This document shows, one piece after another, positions 11,817 to 21,689 of a stretch of DNA of 64,000 nucleotides (position 1 is the first letter of the stretch; each line of letters opens with the position of its first letter). Under the pieces are notes generated by a model that made no database searches, was not told the DNA's origin, and saw only the letters and a list, made by a program, of their open reading frames with translations. Source of the stretch: Pictodentalium vernedei (lineage: Eukaryota; Mollusca; Scaphopoda; Dentaliida; Dentaliidae). The translations under genes and the position numbers were made by a program. Where the stretch lies: assembly GCA_031216915.1 (NCBI GenBank), contig CM062289.1, positions 59,576,241 to 59,640,240 of the forward strand, given 5' to 3'.

Positions 11817-11978
11817 ATTATCATGATAATGTGCATGTCCTGTGGTTTGTATCAGATTCTCGGCGGTGTCCAGAAATGAGATTACAACTCGCCGGCAAAG
11901 CCGGCTCGTTGAGATCCCATTCTGGACACCACCTCGAATCTGATACAAATCACAGGACATGCACATTATCATGATAAT
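11817..11978. repeat. Foldback element, unclassified
   Basis: Inverted arms begin attatcatgataatgtgc and run about 75 bp with few mismatches, through tgtatcagattc and ggtgtccag, to an inner gccggcaaagccggc loop. It is almost all palindrome. The ends themselves contain the self-complementary attatcatgataat, so the exact border is ambiguous. Confidence 0.8.
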
Positions 11979-12736
11979 CTGTATTTATTACACAATTAAA
12001 AAGCAACTGAGCATCTACTTCTACCTCGTCAATGTAAAATTACTCATTGATTACTCCAAAGAGCCCATTATCAATTGATTATTCCAAAGATCCTATTATC
12101 AATTCATTTATTTATTGTTGATAAACCTCATCATGCAAATGGCTATAAATATGACCTATTATATCAAACAAGACATGATGCGTTATATTCCGACTTCAGA
12201 GATCTGAAATTTGTGTTCAAAGTGAAGCGACTACGTCAGGAAATAAATTCGTTATCCCTGTTTATTCCGTGGTGTATGGACATTCACACGAGTTTGAAAA
12301 ACTGATACACCATAAGACTACGTCTCGTGGTGTATCGATTGTCAAAACAGTATACTAATCCATATACCCAGGAGAAAACGTGGATAACGAGTGGTATTCT
12401 TGAAGATGGTGGATTTCCGTCACATTGCACATCATTTGTAAAAGCCATAAACCTCTCAGTACCCATTGTCTGTGCGTATTTGAGGATGTTTTAAACCCCA
12501 CGCGCCTAAAATTATCGCGATATTTTTTCCAACACCACCGTAGCAGGCATAAAAAATTAAAATTTATTTTTCAGTTCCGAGACTTTGACCTTGACCTAAT
12601 GATCCGCAACTGCGAACTTGATCAGATCACCTTAGAACCAAAATGTTCCCCAAGGGAGTCCATTAACTGTTAATTATGACAAAACTTCTATGAACATTGT
12701 CCATTTGCTAAAGGGCCAGACTAGATATATATTTAC
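11979..12736. other. Non-coding DNA downstream of the transporter exon
   Basis: AT-rich. On the minus strand this is the intron and/or downstream flank of the transporter gene, because the exon ends in a splice-donor-like sequence at 12737. No second exon could be recognised with confidence. Confidence 0.4.
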
Positions 12737-13641
12737 CTGGAGACATTTTGTGATCCATCTTTGACCACGAGTAAGCTAACAAGCCGCATATACATATTCC
12801 CAGTCCAAGAAAATTCCATGGCGAAGCAATTCTTGTTCCCGCTGAATATAACAACAGTACAACACACAATCTCTTGAATATGTTACCCACAGCATGTCCT
12901 ACTACACAAAGTCTGTTAAGTACGACAGCTGTAGATACAAATGAATACAAGACATGGAATACAGATGAGATTAGCAGGTAGCAACACAGCTTTGTCGACC
13001 CCGATGGGACAATATCTTTTCGTTCGAATATGAAGATAAAACCGGTACATGCGACATAAGTTATCAATACTGTAAACCAACGATTTTTCGACTGTGTTGA
13101 CAAATTGCCTTTGGTGTACTGCTCTTGTTTAATGATGGTATTCCTTGCAGCAAGAACTATATTAGACGAGAACGCCATGATGGTTCCAAGAGATAGAGTC
13201 AGAGAACAAGTTTCATCTGTGGTGAACATAAGGGCTCCAATAACAATGACAGGAAGGCTGAGCCACGTCGAAATTTTCATCTTCTCCCCGAGATAAAATC
13301 GTTGAGCTAATGCACTAGTTAAAGGCTCTGTCAACTTAACAGCAAACGTTGAAGAGGCGAACATTACTGCCATGCTAGCATTAGTCATCAGCGTGGCAAC
13401 ACTGTGTGTTAATATAATCCAGATCTGTCCTCTTTTACTTATTGACTGTACAGATTTGGAAAATGTTGTCAGCAACAGACATGAACATAACTGGAATGCT
13501 GTCAGTGTGATTACGAACATTGCAGATTTGAAATCCAACTGTCCATCATTTTGCAGAAACCTTTTGGCAAAAAAGTGGCATGCGAACGACGTCACGGTCC
13601 AGATGAACACAAGGAAGACGATGTTGATATGCATTGTTGAT
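12737..13641 (-). CDS. Exon of a triose-phosphate-translocator/SLC35-type membrane transporter
   Basis: One long open exon on the minus strand encoding a hydrophobic protein with about ten predicted membrane helices, the architecture of the drug/metabolite transporter superfamily. The best family match by eye is the triose-phosphate translocator (TPT) group, which includes the SLC35C/E nucleotide-sugar-type carriers of Golgi/ER: VKLTEPLTSALAQRF (residues 99-113) and GHAVGNIFKR (246-255) correspond to the helix-4 region and the TH.VGN..KR signature of that family. The substrate cannot be told. An acceptor (tttttacag, ending 13642) lies just before the exon, so the likely start is the ATG at 13634, not the in-frame ATG at 13658, which falls in the intron. 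At the other end CCAG|GTAAAT (exon end 12737) is a good donor after 299 codons (phase 1), implying a short C-terminal tail in another exon; reading through would add only about nine residues to a stop at 12708. Nothing in the reading frame is broken, and it is the only gene-like exon in the window. Confidence 0.8.
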
Positions 13642-14893
13642 CTGTAAAAAGAAAACAATATTTAATGCTTTTAACTGAGCGACGGTTTTTGTCATAACGG
13701 ACACAACATTTGTAATAGTGGCGGAGCGCTTCTACTTCGTGGATTGCTATAGGACCCTAGGAATGCGACACCCACAAATATAACCAACGCTTACTGGGTT
13801 CCTGTTTACGTGAAACATATTCATACCCAATTTGGAGAGCCCCCATGCACGACAACAGCCTGAACGGAGTGTTCAGTAGATATATGGGCGAGACCTCAGT
13901 GAGTTAAGTAAACCTTTATGTAAGAGTATTCTCCTGCATGGGAACCCTGTGAAGTGAAGCAGTGCTTGTTTCCTGTGGTAAACAAGCTCTGTTCTGCTGG
14001 TAAAGTAGGACCCGGTTACTTATGCTTGAGGGGGGAGTTTTTTTAAAACGGGTAACAAGGGTAGGAATGGTCAAAAAAAAAAAAAAAAATAAACAAATAA
14101 CACACAACTGCCAGTGTGTTGGCTCAGTACCAAAATGCGGTGTGCATTTTGTCGCTGCCGGTCTTAAATTTTTATCCTATAAATGGACGTTTATTCGAAC
14201 AATAAAAGCCTTGGAAAAAGTTTTGCTTTATTCACCAAGTTGGCAAATAAATTTCCCCCACTGGTTTAACGCGCGAAACGTTATCCCCGTAGTAGGGAGC
14301 TGGAAACGGACTATACTACGTTGACCTCTGGTGTTCCATGTGAAAGGTCGCGATACCGTGACCTGTTTTACGCTTGTCAGAAATCTATGGAAACGAAGCG
14401 ACGATCGTTACATAAACGTAATGAAATGAGTTGTACCGGTATAAGAATATATGCCTCATGTATGACGTACATAAAGAAGACTCATAATTAATTAACAAAA
14501 GTATTTTAAAGATGAAACTCGATATTGATTATGTCATGTCAGTAGTGTAGTGCTATTTTTGGGATGTACATATGCTTGATGGGTCGCACGTAATTAACCT
14601 ACGTTTATCAAACGCTGACCGTCGCTTAAATGTTTAGTTTTAGAATATATGACACATGTCATCTCTGCTTAACAACAAAACGAACAACAATTAACAAACA
14701 AAACACAAATTAAATCAATCGAAACCCTGCGTTGAAAAGCATACAAGTTCGATTGTGAATGTCGGGGGCATCATGATTAATGTTTCATTTTCAAAATTAG
14801 GAAAATGAAAATAAGCAAATGCACGTGTGGTGTGCTCTGTTTATAAAACTCAACTTGAATCGACGACGAAAAAACAACACTAAACAACGAAAA
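13642..14893. other. Upstream intron/flank of the transporter gene, non-coding
   Basis: The minus-strand side begins with a polypyrimidine tract and acceptor, so the first part is intron; a 5' non-coding exon and promoter should lie to the right but are not identifiable. A 17-base A run occurs near 14072-14088. No domain was found in any frame. Confidence 0.45.
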
Positions 14894-15155
14894 TACAGTA
14901 CGTGGAGAGTGTATTATCACTAAATCACCCACAGAGTGGAGATTCCACCCAAGCAATAATTGCAAATTTGTTGCAAAGCATAACCAGCACAAGCAAAGTT
15001 TCAGCCAATGGACCTCCGGGTTAAACCCGGAGGTCCATTGGCTGAAACATTGCTTGCGTTTTTTGTCGATATCTACAAAATTTGAAAGTTATAGCTTGGG
15101 TGATATCTCCACTCCGCGGGTGATTTAGTTACAATCCACTCTCCACGTACTGTTA
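14894..15155 (-). mobile_element. Tc1/mariner-type palindromic MITE, family B, copy 3
   Basis: TA-CAGTACGTGGAGAGTG at the left; the right end is ctctccacgtactgt followed by ta with a one-base change. The central palindrome around ccgggttaaacccgg is perfect. Same orientation as copy 2. No coding. Confidence 0.88.
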
Positions 15156-15499
15156 GAAAGATAAAATTGCATGGAGATTTCATAGTGGTCAGTGACTTTT
15201 TGTGGAGGAAATGGACGCAAATTCGGAATTTATAACACAAAACGAATTGGCTTGCAGCACTGAAACTGGCAATAATTTTGATTATGTTAACAACCTACAG
15301 CACCAGTCATGACAGTATCACCCGTAACAATGACACAAGTGACCGTGCCAACATTACTGACCTCATTCTGTTGTCCATAAACCCAGATGATTTTCGTCTG
15401 ACATTGAATAAGAGGTAGAAAATGAAACTCCAAAGCAGAATACTGAAACATTCGAAGTTGAAAATAATTTAATGATGCAGCAGGATGCAGCCTGTTATT

Positions 15500-16260
15500 C
15501 TTGAAGCAGAAACTGAATTTGTCCGCCACATTAACACGTCTCAAGTCTGAGGAGAATTTGACGCTGTGCATATAGCTGGGACTGATACAAGTGGTGGAAC
15601 ACCCAAATTCTTAGATTTAACAAAAAGTGTAAATGATTTTATATCAAACCAAGACAATAAAAATACAGTGAGAAAATCAATGAATTATATAAAATTATTC
15701 AACCAACTTCTTCAGATGAATGGGGAAAAGCGTGAAATGCATAAAATTCCACGAACCGAACTGGACCCTATAATTGCTGACTTTATTTCAGTGTAAGAAA
15801 AAAAGATGGTCGGGATTCTGAGTCAAGCTAAGTCGGGGGCTAATTTGAAGCTTTGGTCGGTACTTTAGGCGACATAAGTATGGCACCTCAGTAATGAACA
15901 GAAATGTCGATTGTTTCGATACTGCTCGATATGCACATGATCTTGATGGAGAAACAACTTAAGAAGTGTGGGAAGGGCCATTTACTGCTGAAGCAATTAC
16001 TGATAGTGAGCTCAAAATTTTGCACGAGAAGTGACTTCTCGGCCTAGAAACTTCCGATGCAATTTTGAACACTGTGTGGTATTTTTACACTGTATATTTT
16101 GGACTGCGTGGTGAAACTGAACATTACGATTTGCAGTGGGGTGACATTTCTTTCTAAACAACAGTTGATAATAAGAAAAATCCCGAACTCAATAAACATA
16201 AAATTAAAACAAAGACTGGTAGCTATGTCCGAAATATCTGGGACCCCCCCCCCCCCCCCA
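15500..16260 (+). pseudogene. Decayed Crypton-type tyrosine recombinase-like (DUF3504) fragment
   Basis: The plus-strand translation contains NKNTVRKSMNYIKLFNQ (about 15655-15705), HKIPRTELDPIIADFISV (about 15740-15795), then, in other frames, EAITDSELKILHEK (about 15990-16032) and WYFYTVYFGLRGETEH (about 16078-16125). This series matches the KIAA1958/QRICH1/ZMYM-like DUF3504 domain, thought to derive from Crypton tyrosine-recombinase transposons. At least two frame changes and stops lie between the blocks, and the catalytic C-terminal part is not recognisable. It ends near a C-run (16244-16258). I cannot say whether it is an old Crypton or a decayed host gene copy. Confidence 0.6.
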
Positions 16261-17239
16261 CCACCGCCCCCAGGATGTACAGCACGGGAATCGACAACGA
16301 AAAGAACCTGAACAAAAACACATTTCAACAAATGGCAGTAACATATTGACTTTCGTGGTTTGTTTTTGTTTTGTTTTTTTTCTCGTCTGTTGTTTCCATA
16401 ATACGAGAGCTAACTAAAAAACGACCCGTGACATTTCTTCGTTTGTGGTGTAGTTACGAAGTATGTTGTTTCAGAAACTGTCTATTGCGTTAGTTCGAGG
16501 TAGTTTAATTCCCTTTCGTACCCATGTCACTCAAATAAGGCATCCGCTTCACTTTGTGAAACCGTTTCAACAATTATTTACACTTCTTTTTCCGTCGAAA
16601 CGTCTTGTACATGTACGTCAGTAAATTGGGGTAACACTAACACCTGCTTTTTATCTTCTGAGGGAAGATAACTTATTATTACCCCAAGAAACTACACATC
16701 AAGGTCGGGTGCTATTTTAATTCCCATTTGTGTTAGAGAAGCGACACGGGGAATTTCGTTCCTAGACCACTCGGCACTTGTACGACTTAATTTCTTAGTT
16801 GTTGGAGAATACCGATTCGGTTCCTTTATCGAACGACTCGATATCCAAGCCTGGTAGATTTGACATTGCTCTCGGATTAACATCTAGTGGTGTTATTGTT
16901 CAGAAAGCTGTCGTGTTTGTATATTTACAAGCATAGGTATAAATAGTTACATGATTTTTTTAAAATCTGTATTCTGCAAGTTTATAAGAATATTTCATAG
17001 TCAGTAAGTAAATAAGTGTTAGGTGCTCAGTGTGCTTGTACAGAATCTTTTATCGCAACGAGCATAATGAGTGGCTATACCTCCCTAGAAACGAGTCCCA
17101 GTGCTCCTGTTGTGGTGGAAGTACTGACATTGATAGCTGTCATGCTGCTGATAGGCACAGTGGCACAAAATAGTAGTAGTAACTGTGATGTTGATAGCAG
17201 TAGTTGGGGAAAAAATCATACTAATAGAGGTGGTAATAG
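16261..17239. other. Non-coding DNA
   Basis: No recognised domain. An open stretch at 17016-17255 reads as a hydrophobic, Ser-rich peptide running into the next MITE and is not convincing as a gene. Confidence 0.4.
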
Positions 17240-17478
17240 TATAGTACGTGGATAGTGGATTGTAACTAAATCACCCGCGGAGTGGAGATATCACCCAAGC
17301 TATAACTTTCAAATTTTGTACATATCGACAAAAAACACAAGCAATGTTTCAGCCAATGGACCTCCGGGTTTAACCCGGAGGTCCATTGGCTGAAACTTTG
17401 CTTGTGCTGGTTATGCTTTGCAACAAATTTGCAAGTATTGCTTGGATGGAATCTCCACTCTGCGGGTGATTTAGTGAT
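17240..17478 (+). mobile_element. Tc1/mariner-type MITE, family B, copy 4, right end missing
   Basis: The left end is TATAGTACGTGGATAGTG (CAGT changed to TAGT) and the central palindrome is complete. The right side stops after gggtgatttagtgat, about 22 bases short of the expected terminal repeat, and continues directly into LINE coding sequence. A truncation junction rather than a complete insertion. Confidence 0.82.
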
Positions 17479-18463
17479 TGAGACGACATTACGATTTTTG
17501 AATTTCGACCATTCGGTTGTACAGTGGTTTGAAAGTTTTTATATTATTATTTCCAGCTGTGTATTAAACAATGGCCATTTCTCGTAATTCTTTGAATTAC
17601 AGCTTGGTGTTAGACAGGTGGATCCACTAACACCAAACCTGTTCATCTTATATTCCGGAACCTTAAGTGCAGAACTAAAATATAACCCGGAGATTAAAGT
17701 TATTAAAATCAACAATTCCGAATGCATAATAAATCAATGTGCAGATGATTGCAGTCTTTTCCTTGATGAGAAGAACTTGAAAGTAGCTTTAAAAACACTC
17801 GACTCCTTTTCGAAAGTCTCGGGTGCCCATGTAAAATTTAAAAAATACTGACGTTGTTTGGATTGGGTCTCATTTAGGTTATAGACTAGAACGAAATACA
17901 GAAAACCTATTAAATGGAGAACCACAATGGTTGTTTCACCGTACTTGGTATTAAATATAATTTACAGGCGTAAAGTTTTTTAGAGTCCAATTACATAGAA
18001 ATACTGAAAAGTTAAGAATATTTCAAGTGTTTGGTTTCTGTGAAACTGACGCTTGTGGGGAAACAACGGTTATAAATAAAGACTCCGACTCTCCTTATAT
18101 TGATACATTATCTTACAGTCCTCCAAGCCTATCCTTACGCGATGACTGAAGGCATTCCGTCTCTAGTTTTAAATTCCTTTCGGCCTAGTAACAGAGATAA
18201 GATGAAACGACAGGTAGAGAGAAACTCTACTGAAAATGGTGGTCTAAATTTCCCCACCTGAGTACGCTTTGTTGCTCGCTAAAATGTGTTTGAATAGACA
18301 AATTGTTAGATCCCGAAAATTTCTCCTAGTGGAAAGTACTTGCTCTTGACGGTTTCGGACAATATAGTTTTAACAACATTCGGTATCTCTTGGGCGGGTG
18401 TCTGCGAAAATCCCAGTAAATATGAACCATTTATGAAAAAATGTCATTAATTCGTGGGCCGAA

Positions 18464-18713
18464 TTAACCCTTTACCCAACGTAACGACCAAAAACGGCCA
18501 GCGCTATTCCAAAAAATCACCAATTAATTTTCATTATTTTTTTCATTTTTTGTCTCTAAAACATAGGTTATGACCCCTCATTGGAACGAGCTCAACGAGC
18601 TCGTTCCAATGAGGGGTCATAACCTATGTTTTAGAGACAAAAATGAAAAAAATAGTAATTCCAGAATTTTGTTTTCAAGTGTCGTCTGCTTTTCATGTTA
18701 GGTAAAGGGTTAA
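18464..18713 (+). mobile_element. piggyBac-type palindromic MITE, family A, copy 4
   Basis: TTAACCCTTTACCCAACGT to atgttaggtaaagggttaa, TTAA at both ends, 250 bp. The palindrome, about 66 bp per arm, is centred on gagctcaacgagctc. Inserted into the L1/Tx1-type LINE. Confidence 0.9.
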
Positions 18714-18990
18714 AACCAGGTTAGGACCGACTGCATCAAATATAATTTTTCAGCCACTTTGTCACAATGGGAATATTAAAACAATTAACACCTCAATTTT
18801 CTATAAAGCGTGGTTTGGAAAATGCAGATCGTCTTTAAATGGGGGTCGTCTCGCTATGCCGGTTGCTATTGTTTAGTAAAAATGTGTGAAGATTAAGTAC
18901 ATCAAAGGGAGAAGGATTATAGTCCGTTTCTTATTCGTTTACTCATTTAATGATGAAGTTGGTTAACGCGACTGGACTTAATCACGGTAA

Positions 18991-19290
18991 AATGACATTT
19001 GATAACTATTTTTTGAGAGGAAAAGTTGAATGTAATTTTGTAAAAAATGAACCTTTTTACAAAATTACATTCAACTTTTCCTCTCAAAAAATAGTTATCA
19101 AATAAAATGACATTTGATAACTATTTTTTGAGAGGAAAAGTTGAATGTAATTTTGTAAAAAATGAACCTTTTTACACAATTACATTCAAATTTTCCTCTC
19201 AAAAGATAGTTATCAAATAAAATGACATTTGATAACTATTTTTGGAGAGGAAAAGTTGAATGTAATTTTGTAAAAAATGAACCTTTTGAG
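18991..19290. repeat. Alternating forward/inverted snap-back array, 115-bp period
   Basis: A 65-base block beginning aatgacatttgataac (18991) is followed by its own inverted complement, and the pair repeats: forward blocks start at 18991, 19106 and 19221, with inverted copies between them (about 19050-19102 and 19166-19217). The forward block continues naturally into LINE sequence only after the third copy, so the extra forward/inverted pairs are duplications. Differences among copies are few (for example tttttacaaaa/tttttacacaa). Confidence 0.9.
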
Positions 19291-20195
19291 ACAATAAAAT
19301 TTATAATTATTCACAACACTGTATATTCAATTAAAATCCAGTACTGTGCGAAACAGAGTCCAGGTACTGGAGTAGTCCAATTTCACCAGCTTGAAATATT
19401 CTTTTAAAATGTCCCAGAGAATTGTCAATTTTTCTGTACTTTTTTTTCCTGGGTGCCAGTTTTCCTCCTGCACTTAGTTTAAATGATATAGTTGCTACAC
19501 AAATGGACATCTGCTCTCTCTCTCTATAGAAATTTCAGAGAAAACATGACATCGGCGTCCTTTTACGTAACCTATTATGAACTTATAAACGCAATACCAC
19601 AGTCATGGAAAAGATTTATTACTAATACAAGAAAATTGGACGATGTTATAGATCAGTGGCCTTGCTAATAGCCTCCTCAAAAGTTAATAAAACGTTCTAC
19701 AATTTACTCATGGAAAAACAAAATTCCCATATATTCGGAAATGAAGTAGGGTGTTTACCTTGAACAACGTTTTTACAGAGAAAAGTGGCAACATATTTAT
19801 TGTAACTTTGTTTTTCTTCTCTTTATGTTATTATGTATTTGGAGTTTACGTTTTTTAATTAAAAAAAAAACAAAAAAAAAAATAAAAAAACTGTGTTGTC
19901 GCGATAAAAGATTTTTTATTATATAGGTCTCGAACGCATGGGGAGTCACAGGACATCTTTTCGGGACAAGAAAGGAAAATTACCGTCTGGGAAGCCCTCT
20001 GGGGGTAACCTCTGATGCTGATTTCTTGCGAAAACTCGTGTCAGTGCGTCTCATATTGTAAAAGTGTTTTTTTTTAGGATTGTGACGCCATCGTCTTTGG
20101 TCTGAGTTCGAGGGCACTCTTGAATGAGGGGCACTCGTAATATTTAGTGGACCCTAGGTAAATTGATTTACTGTATTGAGTTCTTAAGTAACCCA

Positions 20196-20350
20196 TTAAC
20201 CCTATGCCCAGCACAACCCATAAAAATCTTCAACAAATTTTATGTTTACAGTTTTTGTTTCTGAAAGTTGGCATATGTCCCCTCACTGGAACGAGTTCGA
20301 TGGGCTCGCGCCAATAGGGAGTTTCGGGTCACCTTTTGCACAAGGAATGA
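20196..20350 (+). mobile_element. Remnant of a family A-like piggyBac-type MITE
   Basis: Left end TTAACCCTATGCCCAGCACAA followed by aaatcttcaacaaattttatg and then tcccctcactggaacgag, resembling the divergent family A subfamily. The right arm of the palindrome is degenerate and no right terminus is found before the next copy at 20432. Confidence 0.55.
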
Positions 20351-20431
20351 AAATCTCTGAGTTCACACCCCACCCCCTCCCTCCCCAAAACTATCGTCGC
20401 ACAAATTTAGACAATTTGCGTATAGCTAGTA

Positions 20432-20683
20432 TCAACCCTTTACCCAACGTAACGGCAAAAAACGGCCAGCGCTATTCTCAAACATCGTCAGTCAATTTTC
20501 ATTATTTTTTCATTTTTTGTCTCAGAAACATAGGTTATGACCCCTCATTGGAACGAGCTCGTCGAGCTCGTTCCAATGAGGGGGTCATAACCTATGTTTT
20601 TGAGACAAAAAATGAAACAAATTAGTTGTTCAGGAATTTTTTTTGCAAGTGTCGTCTGTTTTTCATGTTAGGTAAAGGGTAAA
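20432..20683 (+). mobile_element. piggyBac-type palindromic MITE, family A, copy 5
   Basis: Ends TCAACCCTTTACCCAACGT and atgttaggtaaagggtaaa: both TTAA sites carry one change. The palindrome is near perfect, centred on gagctcgtcgagctc. Confidence 0.87.
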
Positions 20684-20881
20684 ATAAATAATTAGTCTCG
20701 ATTATCCTATAAGCCAGAATATATCCATCGCATCGCCCTGACTGTTCTTTACACACTTCCTCACCCCCCCCCCCCAGGGAGGCCACCTAACTATCCTTGT
20801 AGTGAGAATTTTACATATGTTTTTGCTTACTTTTTTATGTTTTATTTGTTCCGCTATATTCAGCTTCTCAACACTGCAGTA

Positions 20882-21516
20882 TAGTGTTCAATCGATGATC
20901 GGAACCGGCCACCACAATCGGCCGATTGTCGTCAATCGGATGAAAACGGCAACGTCTCCAAGAACATCGATTCAACCGATTGTTGCCAAACATTTTGTGA
21001 TGATTCATTAACCGCATTTTATTATCTTCTGCAATTGTTTGATTGTTAATGTGAAATATTGTCAATAATACCATACAATAAAGTTGAGAAACAACCACAA
21101 TCTGTATTCCAAATCTCTCTAGACGTCCCTTTACGGGATATACAAGTTAGACGACATGTAAAGCTTACAGGTAAGCGTACTTGCGGCAATCGCCAGTTCA
21201 TACCGGAAAAGTGAAGGCTGTACTCTCTTGACTCAGGTCGCAGTTAAATTACCAGTCGCAAGCACTTGGGCGGTAAACGTGGCTTTTAAAGCCACGTTTA
21301 CCGCCCAAGTGTGCGCGACTGGTAATTTTACTGCGACTCCAGTCAACGAAGTTTAACACTGTGAAAAATATTCAGTTTAATGTAGTTCTTTCGAGCCTCA
21401 ACTTGTCTAGTAGTGCACGGTATTACAATCAGAATCGGCATCAGAATCGGCCGACTGTGAGCTCAAATAACCGGTTATCGGTCAGCGACCATTTTTTGGT
21501 AATAGGGTGAACACTA
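20882..21516. mobile_element. hAT-type non-autonomous element with 8-bp TSD
   Basis: Flanked by the exact 8-bp direct repeat ctgcagta (20874-20881 and 21517-21524). Ends TAGTGTTCA and TGAACACTA; the following bases are less well paired. Subterminal cggccgatt/aatcggccg motifs occur several times near each end, as is common in hAT elements. It carries an internal foldback at 21229-21344. No transposase ORF (635 bp). Confidence 0.8.
21229..21344. repeat. Long palindrome inside the hAT-type element
   Basis: Arms gactcaggtcgcagttaaatt / aattttactgcgactccagtc, continuing through accagtcgc and cttgggcggtaaacgtggctt, meet at ttttaaag with almost no spacer. About 56 bp per arm with few mismatches. 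Confidence 0.88.
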
Positions 21517-21689
21517 CTGCAGTACACCCTTCTTAATCGAGTTGAATGTTCTTGTTGCTTTGCCCTTGATCCCCTTTCATTAATCACCATCCCACCTGAA
21601 TGAAAGTAATATTACTTTCTGCGAGTACCCCTGAGTGGCCACATGTTGAGCAATGGTGGGTAGCACAACGATAGACGAGATCCAGAGAA

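Larger units (their letters stand above)
17479..19895 (+). pseudogene. L1/Tx1-type LINE, 3' portion with poly-A tail
   Basis: The plus strand encodes reverse-transcriptase motifs of the L1/Tx1 type: ISSCVLNNG (about 17550), LGVRQVDPLTPNLFILYSG (about 17600-17660), a catalytic YADD-type motif read as CADDCSLFLD (about 17740), KVSGAHVKF, WIGSHLGY, then downstream RNSTENGGLNFP (about 18220) and, after an inserted MITE, QPLCHNGNIKTINTSIFYKAW (about 18750-18815, in two parts). NAIPQSWKR (about 19590) and KTFYNLLMEKQ (about 19690) follow, and an A-rich tail (19859-19890). Many stops and frame changes. It carries a family A MITE (18464-18713) and a snap-back array (18991-19290). The 5' half is absent; it begins at the broken edge of a family B MITE. 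Confidence 0.8.

Noticed and set aside
16241-16275. Poly-proline coding stretch
   Set aside because: It results from a C-run microsatellite; similar C or G runs occur at many places in the window (20765, 35810, 51137, 53033, 55278, 57106, 63927).
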